Source: Emmonsiellopsis sp. PD_33 (taxonomy: Eukaryota > Ascomycota > Eurotiomycetes > Onygenales > Ajellomycetaceae). From it: DNA of 19,771 nt. Each line of letters opens with the position of its first letter. Position 1 is the stretch's first letter. The translations under genes were made by a program, and so were the position numbers. The notes beneath the pieces were generated by a model. It worked only from the letters and a program-made list of their open reading frames with translations. It had not been told where the DNA came from and did not search any database. Below, piece after piece: positions 8,603-18,365 of this stretch. The stretch is taken from contig JANTQF010000504.1 in NCBI GenBank assembly GCA_032988165.1, positions 1 to 19,771 on the forward strand. The letters are read 5' to 3'.

Positions 8603-9768
8603 ATGTCGGTGCGGTGCCCCAGTATTCCCACCCCTGAAGAGGATTTTCTGGTCAATCGTTTCTGTTCTGCGTGCGGGATGGTCATTGGTATTCCAAAAGA
8701 TACATACCATAATCAGTTTTTACTATCCCCCAATGCGATGGAATGGTGTAACCATTTTCGGTTTGGTATGTGTGAATATCCTCTGGAAGGCAAGCTTTCT
8801 GCTAAATATCCCTGGCATTCCCAAAAGTTCTTGAACGCCCTCCAAAGTCGCAGCCGCCCAGGTACGAAATTACGGGTGTTGGCCTACGTGATCCTCAAAA
8901 CGAGCAAAACGAGGTTCCCCTTCTTCCCAAAGATGGGAAACCCGACACGCGCAGGAAGAAGAAGATCCAGATCGGCTGCAAATGCCAGTTATCATTCCCT
9001 TGTGAGGAGTACGACACTCCCCACGGCTTTTTTATTCACGCCGTGTGCTGGGATATGATCTCGCGGGTTGCTGGCCCACTTGCGGCAGAGCGGTTGGATC
9101 TTCTCATTGAGTCCATGAGGCATTTATGGGCAAATAACTACCCATATCATCCTTATTCTCTTAATGAGATTGTGGACAATGGTAGCTTCAGACAGTATTT
9201 TATGTGGGTTGGTAACTTCCTTTCTCATTGCCGCAGCTTTCTTGGTACTATACCAAGGGAGCAAGAAATCCCGATCAAAATCGTTGCCATGCCATTGACG
9301 GACCCTTTTCATGCGCCCAAGCTCCGCGCCCTGATAAATCGCTGCAAGAAAGTTCAGAGAAAACAGACAACTTTGAAAGTAACGAGGAGTCTCCGGAAGC
9401 GCAGCAGTTTGCAGCCTGGGTCCCAATGCTCTCTGTCACAACTGCCACTTGACATTAAGCAATTGATTTTTGATGAGCTCTGCGCCAACCTATTAGATGC
9501 AGCCAATGCTGTGGAAGCTTTTCACTGGCGCCTGCCCGATGGACTTTGGAGAAAGCAGCTCCCGCTTGATATGCTTGTTGAGCTTGATGATATTTTACCC
9601 ACCGATTATTTCAACTGGCGCTACTTTTTTATTGAATTTTCCCGGTTAATTAACGGCTCCTATGCTCTTGCTAACCGGGAGCGCATTTTTAAGCTTATAA
9701 GAACTATTTGTGATGGGGTTTTCTGCAAGTTGAATAACGAAGATCATGGGGAAAGGGGTGTGTTCTAA
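8603..9768 (+). CDS. Fungal F-box protein with Cys/His-rich N-terminus, 367 aa
   Basis: Exon 1 is 8603-8765 and exon 2 is 8828-9768; the 62-bp intron (GTATGT, branch GCTAAAT, acceptor AAAAG) is phase 1 and restores one frame. The start ATG follows CACC. F-box proteins recruit substrates to SCF ubiquitin ligases through Skp1. The F-box-like segment LPLDIKQLIFDELCANLLD is at about 260-278, followed by AANAVEAFHWRLPDGLWRKQLP. The C-terminal FNWRYFFIEFSRLI and ANRERIFKLIRTI match the DWRWLYR / LRNRxRIW blocks of a large fungal F-box family. The same family explains the N-terminus: Cys21/Cys24 (FCSACG), YEITGVGLRDP (70-80), a GCKCQ and FPC cluster (105-113), and GFFIHAVCWDM (121-130), probably a zinc-binding fold. 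Without splicing the frame appears broken near 9058, so the intron matters. The substrate is unknown. Confidence 0.75.
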
Positions 9769-10429
9769 TGCTGTCTTATTATTCACCTTACCGCGCCATA
9801 TATATAGTAATTTTTAATGTCAATGAAAAATCCATAGTTCTCTATAGGTGCATCACACTGAAAACATAAAATCGCTAATGGCGTAAAAATGAAATCAGCT
9901 GTCAATAAAATGGGCTGTAACGTTTAAATGTCCTATTAAATCTATAGAGAATAAGCTTTTATTCTCATACAGACTATCTACCATTTCTAAATCCCTATTA
10001 ACCTCCTATTTAACCTCTAATTATATTGAGCTAGCTGCGTTTTTAGTTAATATTTAAATTATTTTATGTATCTTAATGTTCATCTAATTTCTACTCATTT
10101 AATTACCAGCTTAGATTAAAGGGGGAGGAAAGAGGTTAAGAATAATTATACGCTTAATAAAGAGAACCAGGGGAACCAACAGGTCTCTTAACAGCTAAAA
10201 TGAAATGAAATCACCTCTACCTCCCTACATAATGATCCTTACGAAGAAGGGAGGGAAGACCGGAAAACCTCTAGACAAAAACCAAAAAGAAAAGCCCCAA
10301 TTGTCTTCCCTCACGTAGAAAAAAGAAAAAGAGAAGAACAAGGAGTAAACTTCTGCAAAACAAAAGAGAAAAATCCAAACCATGTATTATCCCATTACCA
10401 GCAAACAATAACAACAACAAGGGCAAAAT
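9769..10429. other. Intergenic, AT-rich, convergent 3' ends
   Basis: About 660 bp between the 3' ends of the F-box gene and the ArfGAP gene. It is strongly AT-rich up to about 10130 and A-rich from 10130 to 10420. No ORF or RNA gene was seen. Confidence 0.6.
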
Positions 10430-12091
10430 CTACCAATTATCATCCCAATCATCCTTCTCCTTCCCCTTCCCCTTCCCCGTCTCCTTCTCCTTCACGCTCA
10501 AATTCCCCCTCGAAACAACCCCCGCACCGCCGCCTGCCGCCCCCGCACTTGCCCCCATACCCATACCCATCCCCATCCCAGCCCCCGCATTCCCTCCTGA
10601 CCCCCTCATCGCCATCGTCCCCACAGCCCCCGACCTCCTCTCCCGCTCCTTCTCCCTCTCCTCACCAAGCGTCGCAAAATCATCCCAAAAATCTTTCCTC
10701 TCCGGCTCGAACCCCCTCGCGCCGGCTCCCGCACCCGCACCAGATTGTGGCCCCTCGACGAACCGATTAAACGTCTCCGCCGCCCCGCGCGTGCCTGTTT
10801 GGAGGTTACGTGAGACCTCGGTGGCGGCGAGGCGGGCTTGGGCGGCTAGGTCGGATTGCGCGAGCTGTGTTTTTGCTGTCAGTGGAAGGTTGGTATAAAA
10901 AAGGGGGGACGCCAATAGCGAAGTGCAAAACAAACCCACGCGCATAGAATGAACAAAAACAAAAATGGCCTATCATCATGTAGCGTATAATAAATAGAAT
11001 GCACGTACCGTCTTCGCTGCGGGCGCTAAATACGACTCATTAACAGTCTTCGCGCCCCTCCCCACCGTGGTCGTAAACCAGCCGAACCCCTTCGTCAACG
11101 CAGCCACAGGGTCGTTTTGGAAATCATTCAGACCGGGAACGGGACCACCACCACCACCACCGGCACCACGGCCATTCTGTTGCGAAGAAGGGGGCATGCC
11201 CCCTCCAAATCCAGCATACTTTCCGCCCTGTGAGGGGGCGACGTTTTCCGGGCGGGAAGCGTTTTCAGCACCCAGCGAGGCGAAATATGTCTCATTGCGC
11301 TCCTTTTGGGTACCACCGTTGCCCGCGACATGTAGTTCTTGCTTCGCTCCGGCGGTGGCACCGGTAGCAGGCGACATGGAGCGCCCTGGGGTAGCGGCCC
11401 TCGACACACTACTATTAACCTTCTCTTCCCCGGGTACATACTCCCTCCCCTCTACCTTGGCGGTCAACCTCGCCTTCCATTCCTCCCCCACAGCGCCCTC
11501 ATAGCGCTCCTTTATAGAGCTGCCCTCAAACGACCGTCCCGCGGAGGCGTTTATGGAGTGTTCGTCGAAAAATGTCTTGAACGGATCGTTGCCGCCGTGT
11601 TCCATGCGCTGGATCTCGGCGAGTTTGAAGGCGTCCATGGTTATAGAGCGGACGAAGGATATGTGTACGCCTAGGCCGCGGTGTGTGCCGGCGCAGTTTA
11701 GGCAGATGAAGGTGCCGAATTTCGGGGAGGCCTAGATAGTTGGTTTGGGAAGTTAGTTTAGGTGTGTGTGTAGGTAGGGATGTGATATGTGATATGTGAT
11801 ATGTGATAAGGAGGGGATTTAATACCCATTGCGGCGACGGCGCGCCGCAGTCGCAACACCGGTCATTGCCTTTGGTTTTTTGGATGAGGAGGAGCTATTC
11901 GCGTAGAAATAAAACGGGATATGTTAGCAGATAGATCAAAATCTCAATCACATGCCCACATGCGTCCCCTTCCATAACCCCCTCACTCCTTCGACAGAAT
12001 GGGGGGAAATATACGCCCACAGCGACATAAATCCTACACACACGCATACCTTACTCCTCGTCTCCGGATCCACCTCCCACATCTTCGACAT
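10430..12091 (-). CDS. gcs1: ArfGAP, Gcs1/ArfGAP1 type, four exons, 422 aa
   Basis: Exons (minus strand): 12091-12050, 11894-11826, 11731-11009, 10864-10430; introns of 155, 94 and 144 bp are all phase 0 and GT-AG. The protein starts MSKMWEVDPETRSK. It stimulates GTP hydrolysis by Arf1-type GTPases, driving coat disassembly at the Golgi. The zinc finger is Cys27-x2-Cys30-x16-Cys47-x2-Cys50, the exact ArfGAP spacing, and is followed by GTHRGLGVHISFVRS, where Arg55 is the expected arginine finger. DAFKLAEIQRMEHGGN is diagnostic for the Gcs1/ArfGAP1 group. Exon 2 is only 69 bp and carries the first Cys pair; exon 3 carries the second. The C-terminal half is low-complexity, with a Gly-Met repeat (GMGMGMGM) and the ending KEKDDWDDNW. 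For intron 3 the acceptor CACAG at 10865 was chosen because the nearby TGACAG would break the frame. Class is certain; the symbol is by similarity. Confidence 0.9.
11781..11808. repeat. Tandem repeat (TGTGATA)x4 in ArfGAP intron 2
   Basis: Four exact copies of a 7-bp unit lie inside the 94-bp second intron (11732-11825), so roughly a third of the intron is repeat. Confidence 0.9.
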
Positions 12092-13505
12092 CTTGCTTGC
12101 TAGCCGGAAACCGGAACAGCAGACCAGAATATTTCAAAACCAAGCAACTATTTTGGCCAAAACCCAAGCCCAAGCCCAACCCTACTCAGTCAGCCAAAAA
12201 AAAGAAGAGTCCCGCTCCCCCTTCCTTCTTTCTTTCCTTCTTATTATCACAACCGGTTCGTTTCCCCCGTTCCCCCACTTGTAAGCCGTATCCAAAACCA
12301 CCCCAACTTCCACAATCCCAAAACCTCCCGTTTCAATATTTATTCTTGCCTCCCGCGCGCGAAAACCCGAAACCCAAACGGAGATTCAAAGACCAAACCA
12401 GGCCTTCTTTCAAAACTCACGGGCTCGTCCAGCCCAATCACCAACACCTAACAAATCGAGCGCACACCGTTCGTTTCGTTCGTTCGTCCGTCCGTCCGCC
12501 TCGAAGGCCTTGAGGCGGAGGGGAAGACAGGAGCGCGGGAGATCGGTGCGAAACGGAGACACTATCGAACCCTAGTCAAAAAAAAATTCAGACAGAGGCG
12601 TACTAACTACCCCGGTAATTCGCAATGATAGTTTCGTGGCGGGCGGCGCAAGGGGGGTAGGTAGGTAGGTAACTTGGTTGTGCCTTTTCGTCTGGTATCC
12701 GTTCGTTCGTTCGGAAGACCTAGTAGCAGCCGGAGCAAGTAAGGCGTCAGTAAAAACATCCAACGCCAACACATGAAACAGGTCGCGGGGGCGGCGAGAG
12801 GGTTCGATAGGTATTTGTTAGGCGGGTTAAGGCCAGGTCGAGGTCCCCTCCCCCCTTTCTCCCCGCCGTTCCCCACACAACCACAACCCAGGCAGATACG
12901 GTAACTAGTACATACCAGAAATGCGGAATGGGGATCGAACTTGTCTACTACCGGCCGGGCAGACAGTAATGGTAGTTATCTAGGCCGTAATGGTGTCGAT
13001 AGAGGGAATGGGAAGAGAGCTGCAATGCTGCCAAAATGGTGTGTAGTTCGAGGTTGATATCAACAAAAAGCAAGTTCTCTGCTGCCGCCGGTGCCAAGAC
13101 TTTAATTTGCGGCGCTCGATCAAGCCATCTGGTCTGATCTTGCGGTGTCAAAAATATCGGATATCAATACAAAATTCGAACTGTTACAATTGCCTGAAAA
13201 ATACAAATTCATAATTTAATTGAAATATCTAAGATACATCGTAGAAGTGGCCAAGAAGCCGTATTATTCCACCTGATTCGTTTCGTTCCATTATCGAGGT
13301 GCATACTTTTGGAGTTCTGTTGACATCCCAGCGAGATATCCCCATGCAGGACTGGAGATACCGGGCAAGAGGAAATGGCAAACAGCGCTGTAACAATATT
13401 CACCATTTAAATCAATTGCACGCGCCCATAACAGAATACTCAAGCTTTTGTCAATTTTCGTCTCACCGTCATCCCCTGTTCATTGCGTAGTTGAAGGTTG
13501 TGCAT
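12092..13505. other. Intergenic: ArfGAP promoter side and 3' flank of the RRM gene
   Basis: About 1.4 kb with no supportable protein gene. The half next to the ArfGAP start is C/A/T-rich on the plus strand (GA-rich on the transcribed strand) and holds tetranucleotide runs: TTCG/TCCG at 12468-12498, TAGG near 12658, TTCG near 12703. Frames at 12097-12513 and 12607-12876 are low-complexity and lack family features. A transcribed leader or a non-coding RNA could lie here, but nothing proves it. Confidence 0.5.
12496..12518. repeat. Near-perfect 23-bp palindrome
   Basis: CCGCCTC-G-AAGG faces CCTTGAGGCGG: 11 base pairs with a single bulged G and no loop, directly after a TCCG tetranucleotide run. 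It lies about 405 bp upstream of the ArfGAP start. It could be a dimeric factor site or a structure in a transcript. Confidence 0.5.
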
Positions 13506-14850
13506 TTATGCGCTCACGGGAGCCTCGGTGGCAGCAGCCTCCTCAGCTTGCTCGGCAGGGACCTCGTCCTCCTTGCCGGGGCTGTCGATGGCAACCTTGA
13601 CGGCGATCTCGCGGCCTTCGATTTCCTTGCCGTGCATTTCCTCAACAGCCTTGGTCTGGAGAGCCTCGGATCCGAGAGTGACGAAACCGAAACCACGGCC
13701 CTTGCGGGGCTCGTTGCGTGCGAGAAGCTTCTTAACCATGAAGCGGGGGATAGGGCGAAGGGCAATCTTGGCGGAAACGGGTTCGTAAGCAGCGAAAAGT
13801 TCCTTAAGCTATACGTCGATTTCGTTAGTATCAACCCTAGTATATTGTCGCAGAATAGATCGTACCTTTTCCTCGCTAAGGTCATAAGGAAGGTTGGCGA
13901 CCATGACCTTGGTCTTGGATGGAATGCCATCCTCGGGGGGACCACGCTGCTTGTGGACACGGGGACGTCCCTTGGCATCCTTGGAAGCCTCACCGGCCTC
14001 GTTGGTCACATCGGCCAAAGGAGCACCTTCAGCAGCGGTGCCCTCAGCGGCCTCTCCGTTCTGCTATGGGATATGTATGTTAGCCATCGCAGACTATAGT
14101 AGAAGCAGAGCAATTCCAAAAATTGGGACTTACAGCACGGCCACCGCGGGCAAATCTACCGCCACGACCACGGCCACGTCCACGGCCGCGACCAGAGCCA
14201 CGCTTGCGGCCTTCGCCTCCGCTGGCACCCTCGCCACCACTGGCGGCTTCTCCCTTGTTCTCGGCGGGCTCTGGCTTGCGGGCAACCTGGACAGACACCT
14301 TGCGCTCCAGAATCTCCTGGCCGGACAGTTCAGCGATAGCAGCCTGGGCCTCCTGGGCGGTGGCAAGATCGACGAAGGCGTATCCAACGGGGCGGTTGGT
14401 ACGGGGGTTCACAGGGATGGAAGTGCTCTCACTGCGCAGCGTAAGTGTTAGTCAGGGGCGACGAGCGGTGTGTGCCAGCCAGGGAAGGTATAACCGCGCC
14501 GCAAGGGGCACAGGGGAAATCAAAACACCTGTGCCACCACGAACAAGAAAGACCACAACTGGCATCTGGGGGAAAAGCAGCCAGAAATATAGCAGCGTGT
14601 GATGGCATGGGCAGTCTCAGACAGCAGAGCGGCAGCAGACAGGAGATACTGACATGGTGTAGGCCTTGAAGAAGTCCTTGAGTTCCCCCTCTGTGGTCGC
14701 ATATGCGAGGTTTCCAATGTACAAGCGACGTCCCTCGTCGGCACTGGCGGCGGTGGCATCGGGCTGGGCAGCCGGGGCGGCAGCACCGTTGGCAGGGTCG
14801 GCGATAGAGACAGAGGCCAGGTTATCGGCCAGTTCGTTGGCAGTCGACAT
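13506..14850 (-). CDS. Sbp1-like RRM-RGG-RRM RNA-binding protein, four exons, 330 aa
   Basis: Exons (minus strand): 14850-14654, 14431-14134, 14060-13866, 13808-13506. Introns are 222 bp (phase 2, donor GTCAGT), 73 bp (phase 0, GTAAGT) and 57 bp (phase 0, branch TACTAAC). The start is AAAC-ATG. RRM1 spans about 41-117 with RNP2 LYIGNL (43-48) and RNP1 RPVGYAFVDL (79-88). An RGG/RG-rich linker follows (about 141-165, GRGRGRGRGRGG). RRM2 has RNP2 VMVANL (217-222) and RNP1 KGRGFGFVTL (266-275). The tail is acidic and Ala/Glu-rich. The RRM-RGG-RRM order is that of yeast Sbp1, a translational repressor and decapping factor that binds eIF4G through its RGG box; a similar cytoplasmic role is inferred. 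Introns 1 and 3 interrupt the two RRMs at similar places, just after the first helix region. The 222-bp intron 1 is long for this window, and retention would truncate the protein inside RRM1. Confidence 0.85.
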
Positions 14851-15906
14851 GTTTGGGCTGAGCGTGACGGACACGGGGGTTGCTAAGGGGTACCGTAGGA
14901 AGTGGACTCAGAGAGCTGAGCTGCCTGGGGACTGGAGGGGGGGACAGAGGGTAGCTTGGTGCCCTAGATACTGAAGAGGGGGGGGTTGGGGGGTGGGTTG
15001 GAAGATGGCGAAGTTGTGCTTGATGGCGGGCGATGTTGTCGACTTGGGCGGCGGAGAGAAGGCGAAGGAAGCAAAAGATTCGAGGACAAGCGAAAAGGGA
15101 GGCCGCCGCCCGATGCGGCTAGCGCGCCAAGACGCAGCCTGGGGGAGCTTGCCCAAAGCAGCACGCTAGGCCGCGGCGGGTCTAGCGCGGCTCCAGCGCG
15201 GCTCAACCATGGGCCGGCAGAAAATCCGGCAGCACCTCGCCTCCTGACTAAGCAGCCCCAATGCGGTAACAGCGACGACATGTCTAGAATATACATAGAC
15301 TCGCTCTCTTTCCGACGCCATGGATCTACCAGGTAGATATCTGTTGTATGGCCTTCAATGTACCCCATACATAATTGATATCATCTCTCTCTCTGTTCTG
15401 TTCAAGTACCTGTATTTGAACATGTTCCCACTTTCTGGCCTAGTATTCTTGGATGCCTCCTATGTTGCGTGAATATTACAACTGCTGCATTCAATGCACC
15501 TTTCCATGTAGATAGTGCAATACCCCGCCTCAACCATATTCAAGCTTTGTGAATATTACAATGAGATACAATCCTCTTTATTCTCTTTTTATTCTTGTCA
15601 GTGACATACAACTCCCCAACCCTATTGTGGTCCGCCCAGCACCCCCTCCCCCCCCCCAGCCACAACACAACCAAGTCCCCAGCAACGTGAATTCAGCAAT
15701 GGCTCCTATCTTGGTGAATGGCATCTCACTCTCAGTGTTGTCAATTTCCCTTTTCTTTGTTCAGACCTTCTTCTTCTCTTGCAGGTTATCATCCCCTCTC
15801 TCATCTCTGCTGCAACCATCCGCCCCTGACATCCCATGTTGTATATCTCTGTCCCCCCTACACCCTCCAACTTTCCTCTGCAGAATTGATCTCACCAACC
15901 TTCGTC
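14851..15906. promoter_or_regulatory. Divergent promoter region, RRM gene / SIM-protein gene
   Basis: About 1.06 kb between divergent starts. The part near the RRM gene (14880-15260) is GC-rich, with G runs near 14935-15000 that are C runs in the transcribed RRM leader. The part near 15907 is pyrimidine-rich (15640-15660 and 15760-15890), typical of fungal leaders. The 13-mer GTGAATATTACAA occurs twice, near 15470 and 15550. No coding gene is supported here; an ATG frame at 15718 runs into the downstream gene but looks like leader sequence. Confidence 0.5.
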
Positions 15907-18365
15907 ATGGGCAAAGATATCCCCTACATCATCCTGGACGATGATGAGGAAGACGACGTCCAGATCACCGGCGTCGTTCCCTGTACTAACCGCGATAATT
16001 CCCTTTTTATACCAACGCAGGAAGCTACAAATCAGAATGGTATAGTTCTCTCTACCATCTTGACTTTGAAACCTATTCTCACTCTATCTTAGAAAGCCTT
16101 TTCGTCACTCAGTCCCCTCCCGAACTTCCAGCAGAAATCCCAGTGTCAACTGGTAACGATGCCCATGCCCAATTTCTAGCAGGCCTAGAAGAATGGCTGC
16201 ATCCCAGCATCTCACCTGGAAATACAACCTCTCCAACCCAGCCTTATTCTCCATCCTGGGCGCTCCAATTTGAGGAAGTTCGCGAACGCAGTCAGGTACC
16301 TTCCGTTACGCCCATGGCAGCACCAACCAGCCCTTCAAATGTCAAGATCCCCAGCAGTGCCAAAAACACGCCAGATCCCCCCTTCACAAGAAAATTCTTC
16401 ACGGAAATGATCGACACAATCGCCCACAGCTTCCCCTACGGCGCCTTTGCAGAAAAACACAATTGCCCCGTCGACCAGGTGAATAGTGCTTTGATTGCTG
16501 TCGTGCTTAACCCGCTGATGAACAATGTCCTTGGCAATTTGGATGCCGAAAACGGCGACGAGGATACCGTTGAGCGCAGAGGTCAGCTGTTGATCAAGAA
16601 ATGGAATGAAAGGTATCAGGCTATGGTGCATGATTTGCAGAATGAAAGTGAGGGGAACGGGTTGCCGATGGAGTTTGGGCAGATTCTCGTTGCAGCGTCG
16701 GGGAATGCGGAGGCGTATTGGAAGGCGAGAAATAGGCCATTTGACGCTTACCTGGCTTTTCAGGAGGCGAAGAAGCGGTCTGAGGGCGGAACGGAGGGTG
16801 ACGGTGCTGACGAGAATGTTGTGGCGGAGGAGCCTCAGGCACATTCACCAACAACACCTGCACCGGATGCCTTTCTTTCAGGGGTAGACATGAATGAAGA
16901 AAATGAAGTGATCGAAGCAGTTGCAGTTACACCTACAGTTTCGCCCAGTCGGAAACGGGCAAGAAGCCTATCAGTTACAGGCAGCTCTCCCACCCTCGGC
17001 CAAATGAGCAACAGCAACACCTCATCGTCCTCGTCTTATACTCCGCCAGCGAAGAAGGCCAAGTCCGTTCCGCCCCCTGGCTCGGACGCTGTGGCATTGG
17101 CTGCATTTATACCCACTGCGACTGCGACCTCTAGCTTCAGTTCAAAAAGCCAAAACTATGGAATTCATACTGATGGGCCTGCGGATACTTATGCCTATGG
17201 CGTTCAAGACACTCCGGCAACTGTTACTACCAACACCGATGGGCAGGTATCTAGCAATACACAGGACTTGCATTCAACACAGGCGCCGGTATCCGGGCAA
17301 GCAATGGGGCCAGCAACTGCAACCGCTGCAGCACCAGCAATGGCAGAACCAACAGCGGTAGAACGAGCAGCTACACCAGCACCAACTATCGCACCATCAC
17401 TACCATCTCCACCAGCAGAACCCGCAGCGCCGGGACCAACAACCGCAGCAGATCCAGTTACAGAAACTACAGCATCACCAACAGTATCTGCTCCAGCCCC
17501 AGCAAAATCTTTGCCAACAGAATCACTCACCGCACCGTCGTCTCCCCCTACAATCCCAGCTCCAGCATCAGGATCAGGACCAGACACGGCAGATGCTCAA
17601 GAAAAGACACCACCAGCCAAACCTTCCTCCAACCCAACAACCAAACCAGCATCCTCCGTACCCTCTACACCCACACCCACACCCGCAGCCAAAACCACAA
17701 CCACACCCGCACCTCCAACCACCCCTTCCTCCACCTCCATCACCCCCTCCCACTCCCACTCCCACTCCCACTCCCTCTCCACCACCCCATCCACCCCCAC
17801 CCCACTACCCACCTTCATTCCCTCCCTCCTCCGCCCCCTCACCTCCACCACCAACCCAACCCAGCCCAAAAAACCCTCCCTCTTCACCCGCTCCACCACC
17901 CGCCACCCCGTCACCGTCGACGTCTTCGGTAACTACCAACCTGCCCGCGCCCGCCCCAGAGATCCAGAGCCAGAGCATGGTCGGTACCGCGAGCGACGCG
18001 TGGGTATCGGGATGGGGATGAACCTATCCAAACGTCGTGAGAGCGAGAGGGAAAGGGAGAGGGAGGTGCAGGATTCGGTGCCGTATCCGGTTGATGAAGT
18101 GTATATTGATGGTGTGGTTGATAAGACGAGAAGGGTGTTTAGTGAGGAGGGGGTGGGGGCGGAGGTGTTTTGGAGATGTAGGCAGACGCTGGAGGTGGAG
18201 GGGTTGGGGTTGGGGTTGGGGTTGATGGAGGGGGCGAGGTTTTGGAGGGAGAGGTGGGGGGGGGAGGGGGAGGGGGAGGATGAAGATGAAGATGAAGAGG
18301 AGGAAGAGGAGGAAGAAGATAAAGATGACGATGAGATGGAGTTAGGCTTATCTGGGTATGAGTGA
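15907..18365 (+). CDS. Disordered, probably nuclear protein with N-terminal SUMO-interaction-type motif, 801 aa
   Basis: Exon 1 is 15907-16039 and exon 2 is 16093-18365; the 53-bp intron (donor GTATAG, acceptor TCTTAG) is phase 1. The first residues read MGKDIPYIILDDDEEDDVQI: a hydrophobic core (Tyr7-Ile-Ile-Leu10) followed by an acidic run, as in SUMO-interaction motifs. Residues about 141-191 (PFTRKFFTEMIDTIAHSFPYG, then CPVDQVNSALIAVVLNPL) look like a small helical domain, which I do not recognise. Two basic clusters, RKRAR (331-335) and KKAK (365-368), resemble nuclear localisation signals. Residues about 380-650 are Pro/Thr/Ala/Ser-rich disorder with an HSHSHSHS run. The C-terminal part regains order (VTVDVFGNYQPARARPRD, then DKTRRVFSEEGVGAEVFWRCRQ) and ends in a Glu/Asp-rich tail. 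The start was placed at 15907 because upstream codons in frame look like leader. SUMO binding and nuclear location are inferred. Confidence 0.75.
18200..18223 (+). repeat. (GGGGTT)x4, in-frame, G-quadruplex-prone
   Basis: Four exact GGGGTT units lie inside the coding strand of the 801-aa protein and encode alternating Leu/Gly. A second G-dense stretch follows at about 18243-18280. Four runs of four G's fit an intramolecular quadruplex in DNA and mRNA. The unit equals a telomere-like TTGGGG repeat, but it is short, internal and coding. Confidence 0.85.

Noticed and set aside
8806..9060. Frameshift in the F-box gene
   Set aside because: The apparent shift is fully explained by a phase-1 intron at 8766-8827.
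11067..11504. 145-aa plus-strand frame opposite ArfGAP exon 3
   Set aside because: It is a shadow of the low-complexity ArfGAP coding sequence on the other strand.
13894..14602. Long plus-strand frames opposite the RRM gene
   Set aside because: They are Ala/Pro/Arg-rich shadows of GC-rich exons and run across introns of the real gene.
17204..17771. Gly/Ala/Val-rich minus-strand frames opposite the 801-aa protein
   Set aside because: They mirror the Pro/Thr/Ser-rich coding repeats and have no independent features.
18200..18223. Internal telomeric repeat
   Set aside because: There are only four units, in frame with a coding region, and the unit is not the TTAGGG usual in filamentous ascomycetes.
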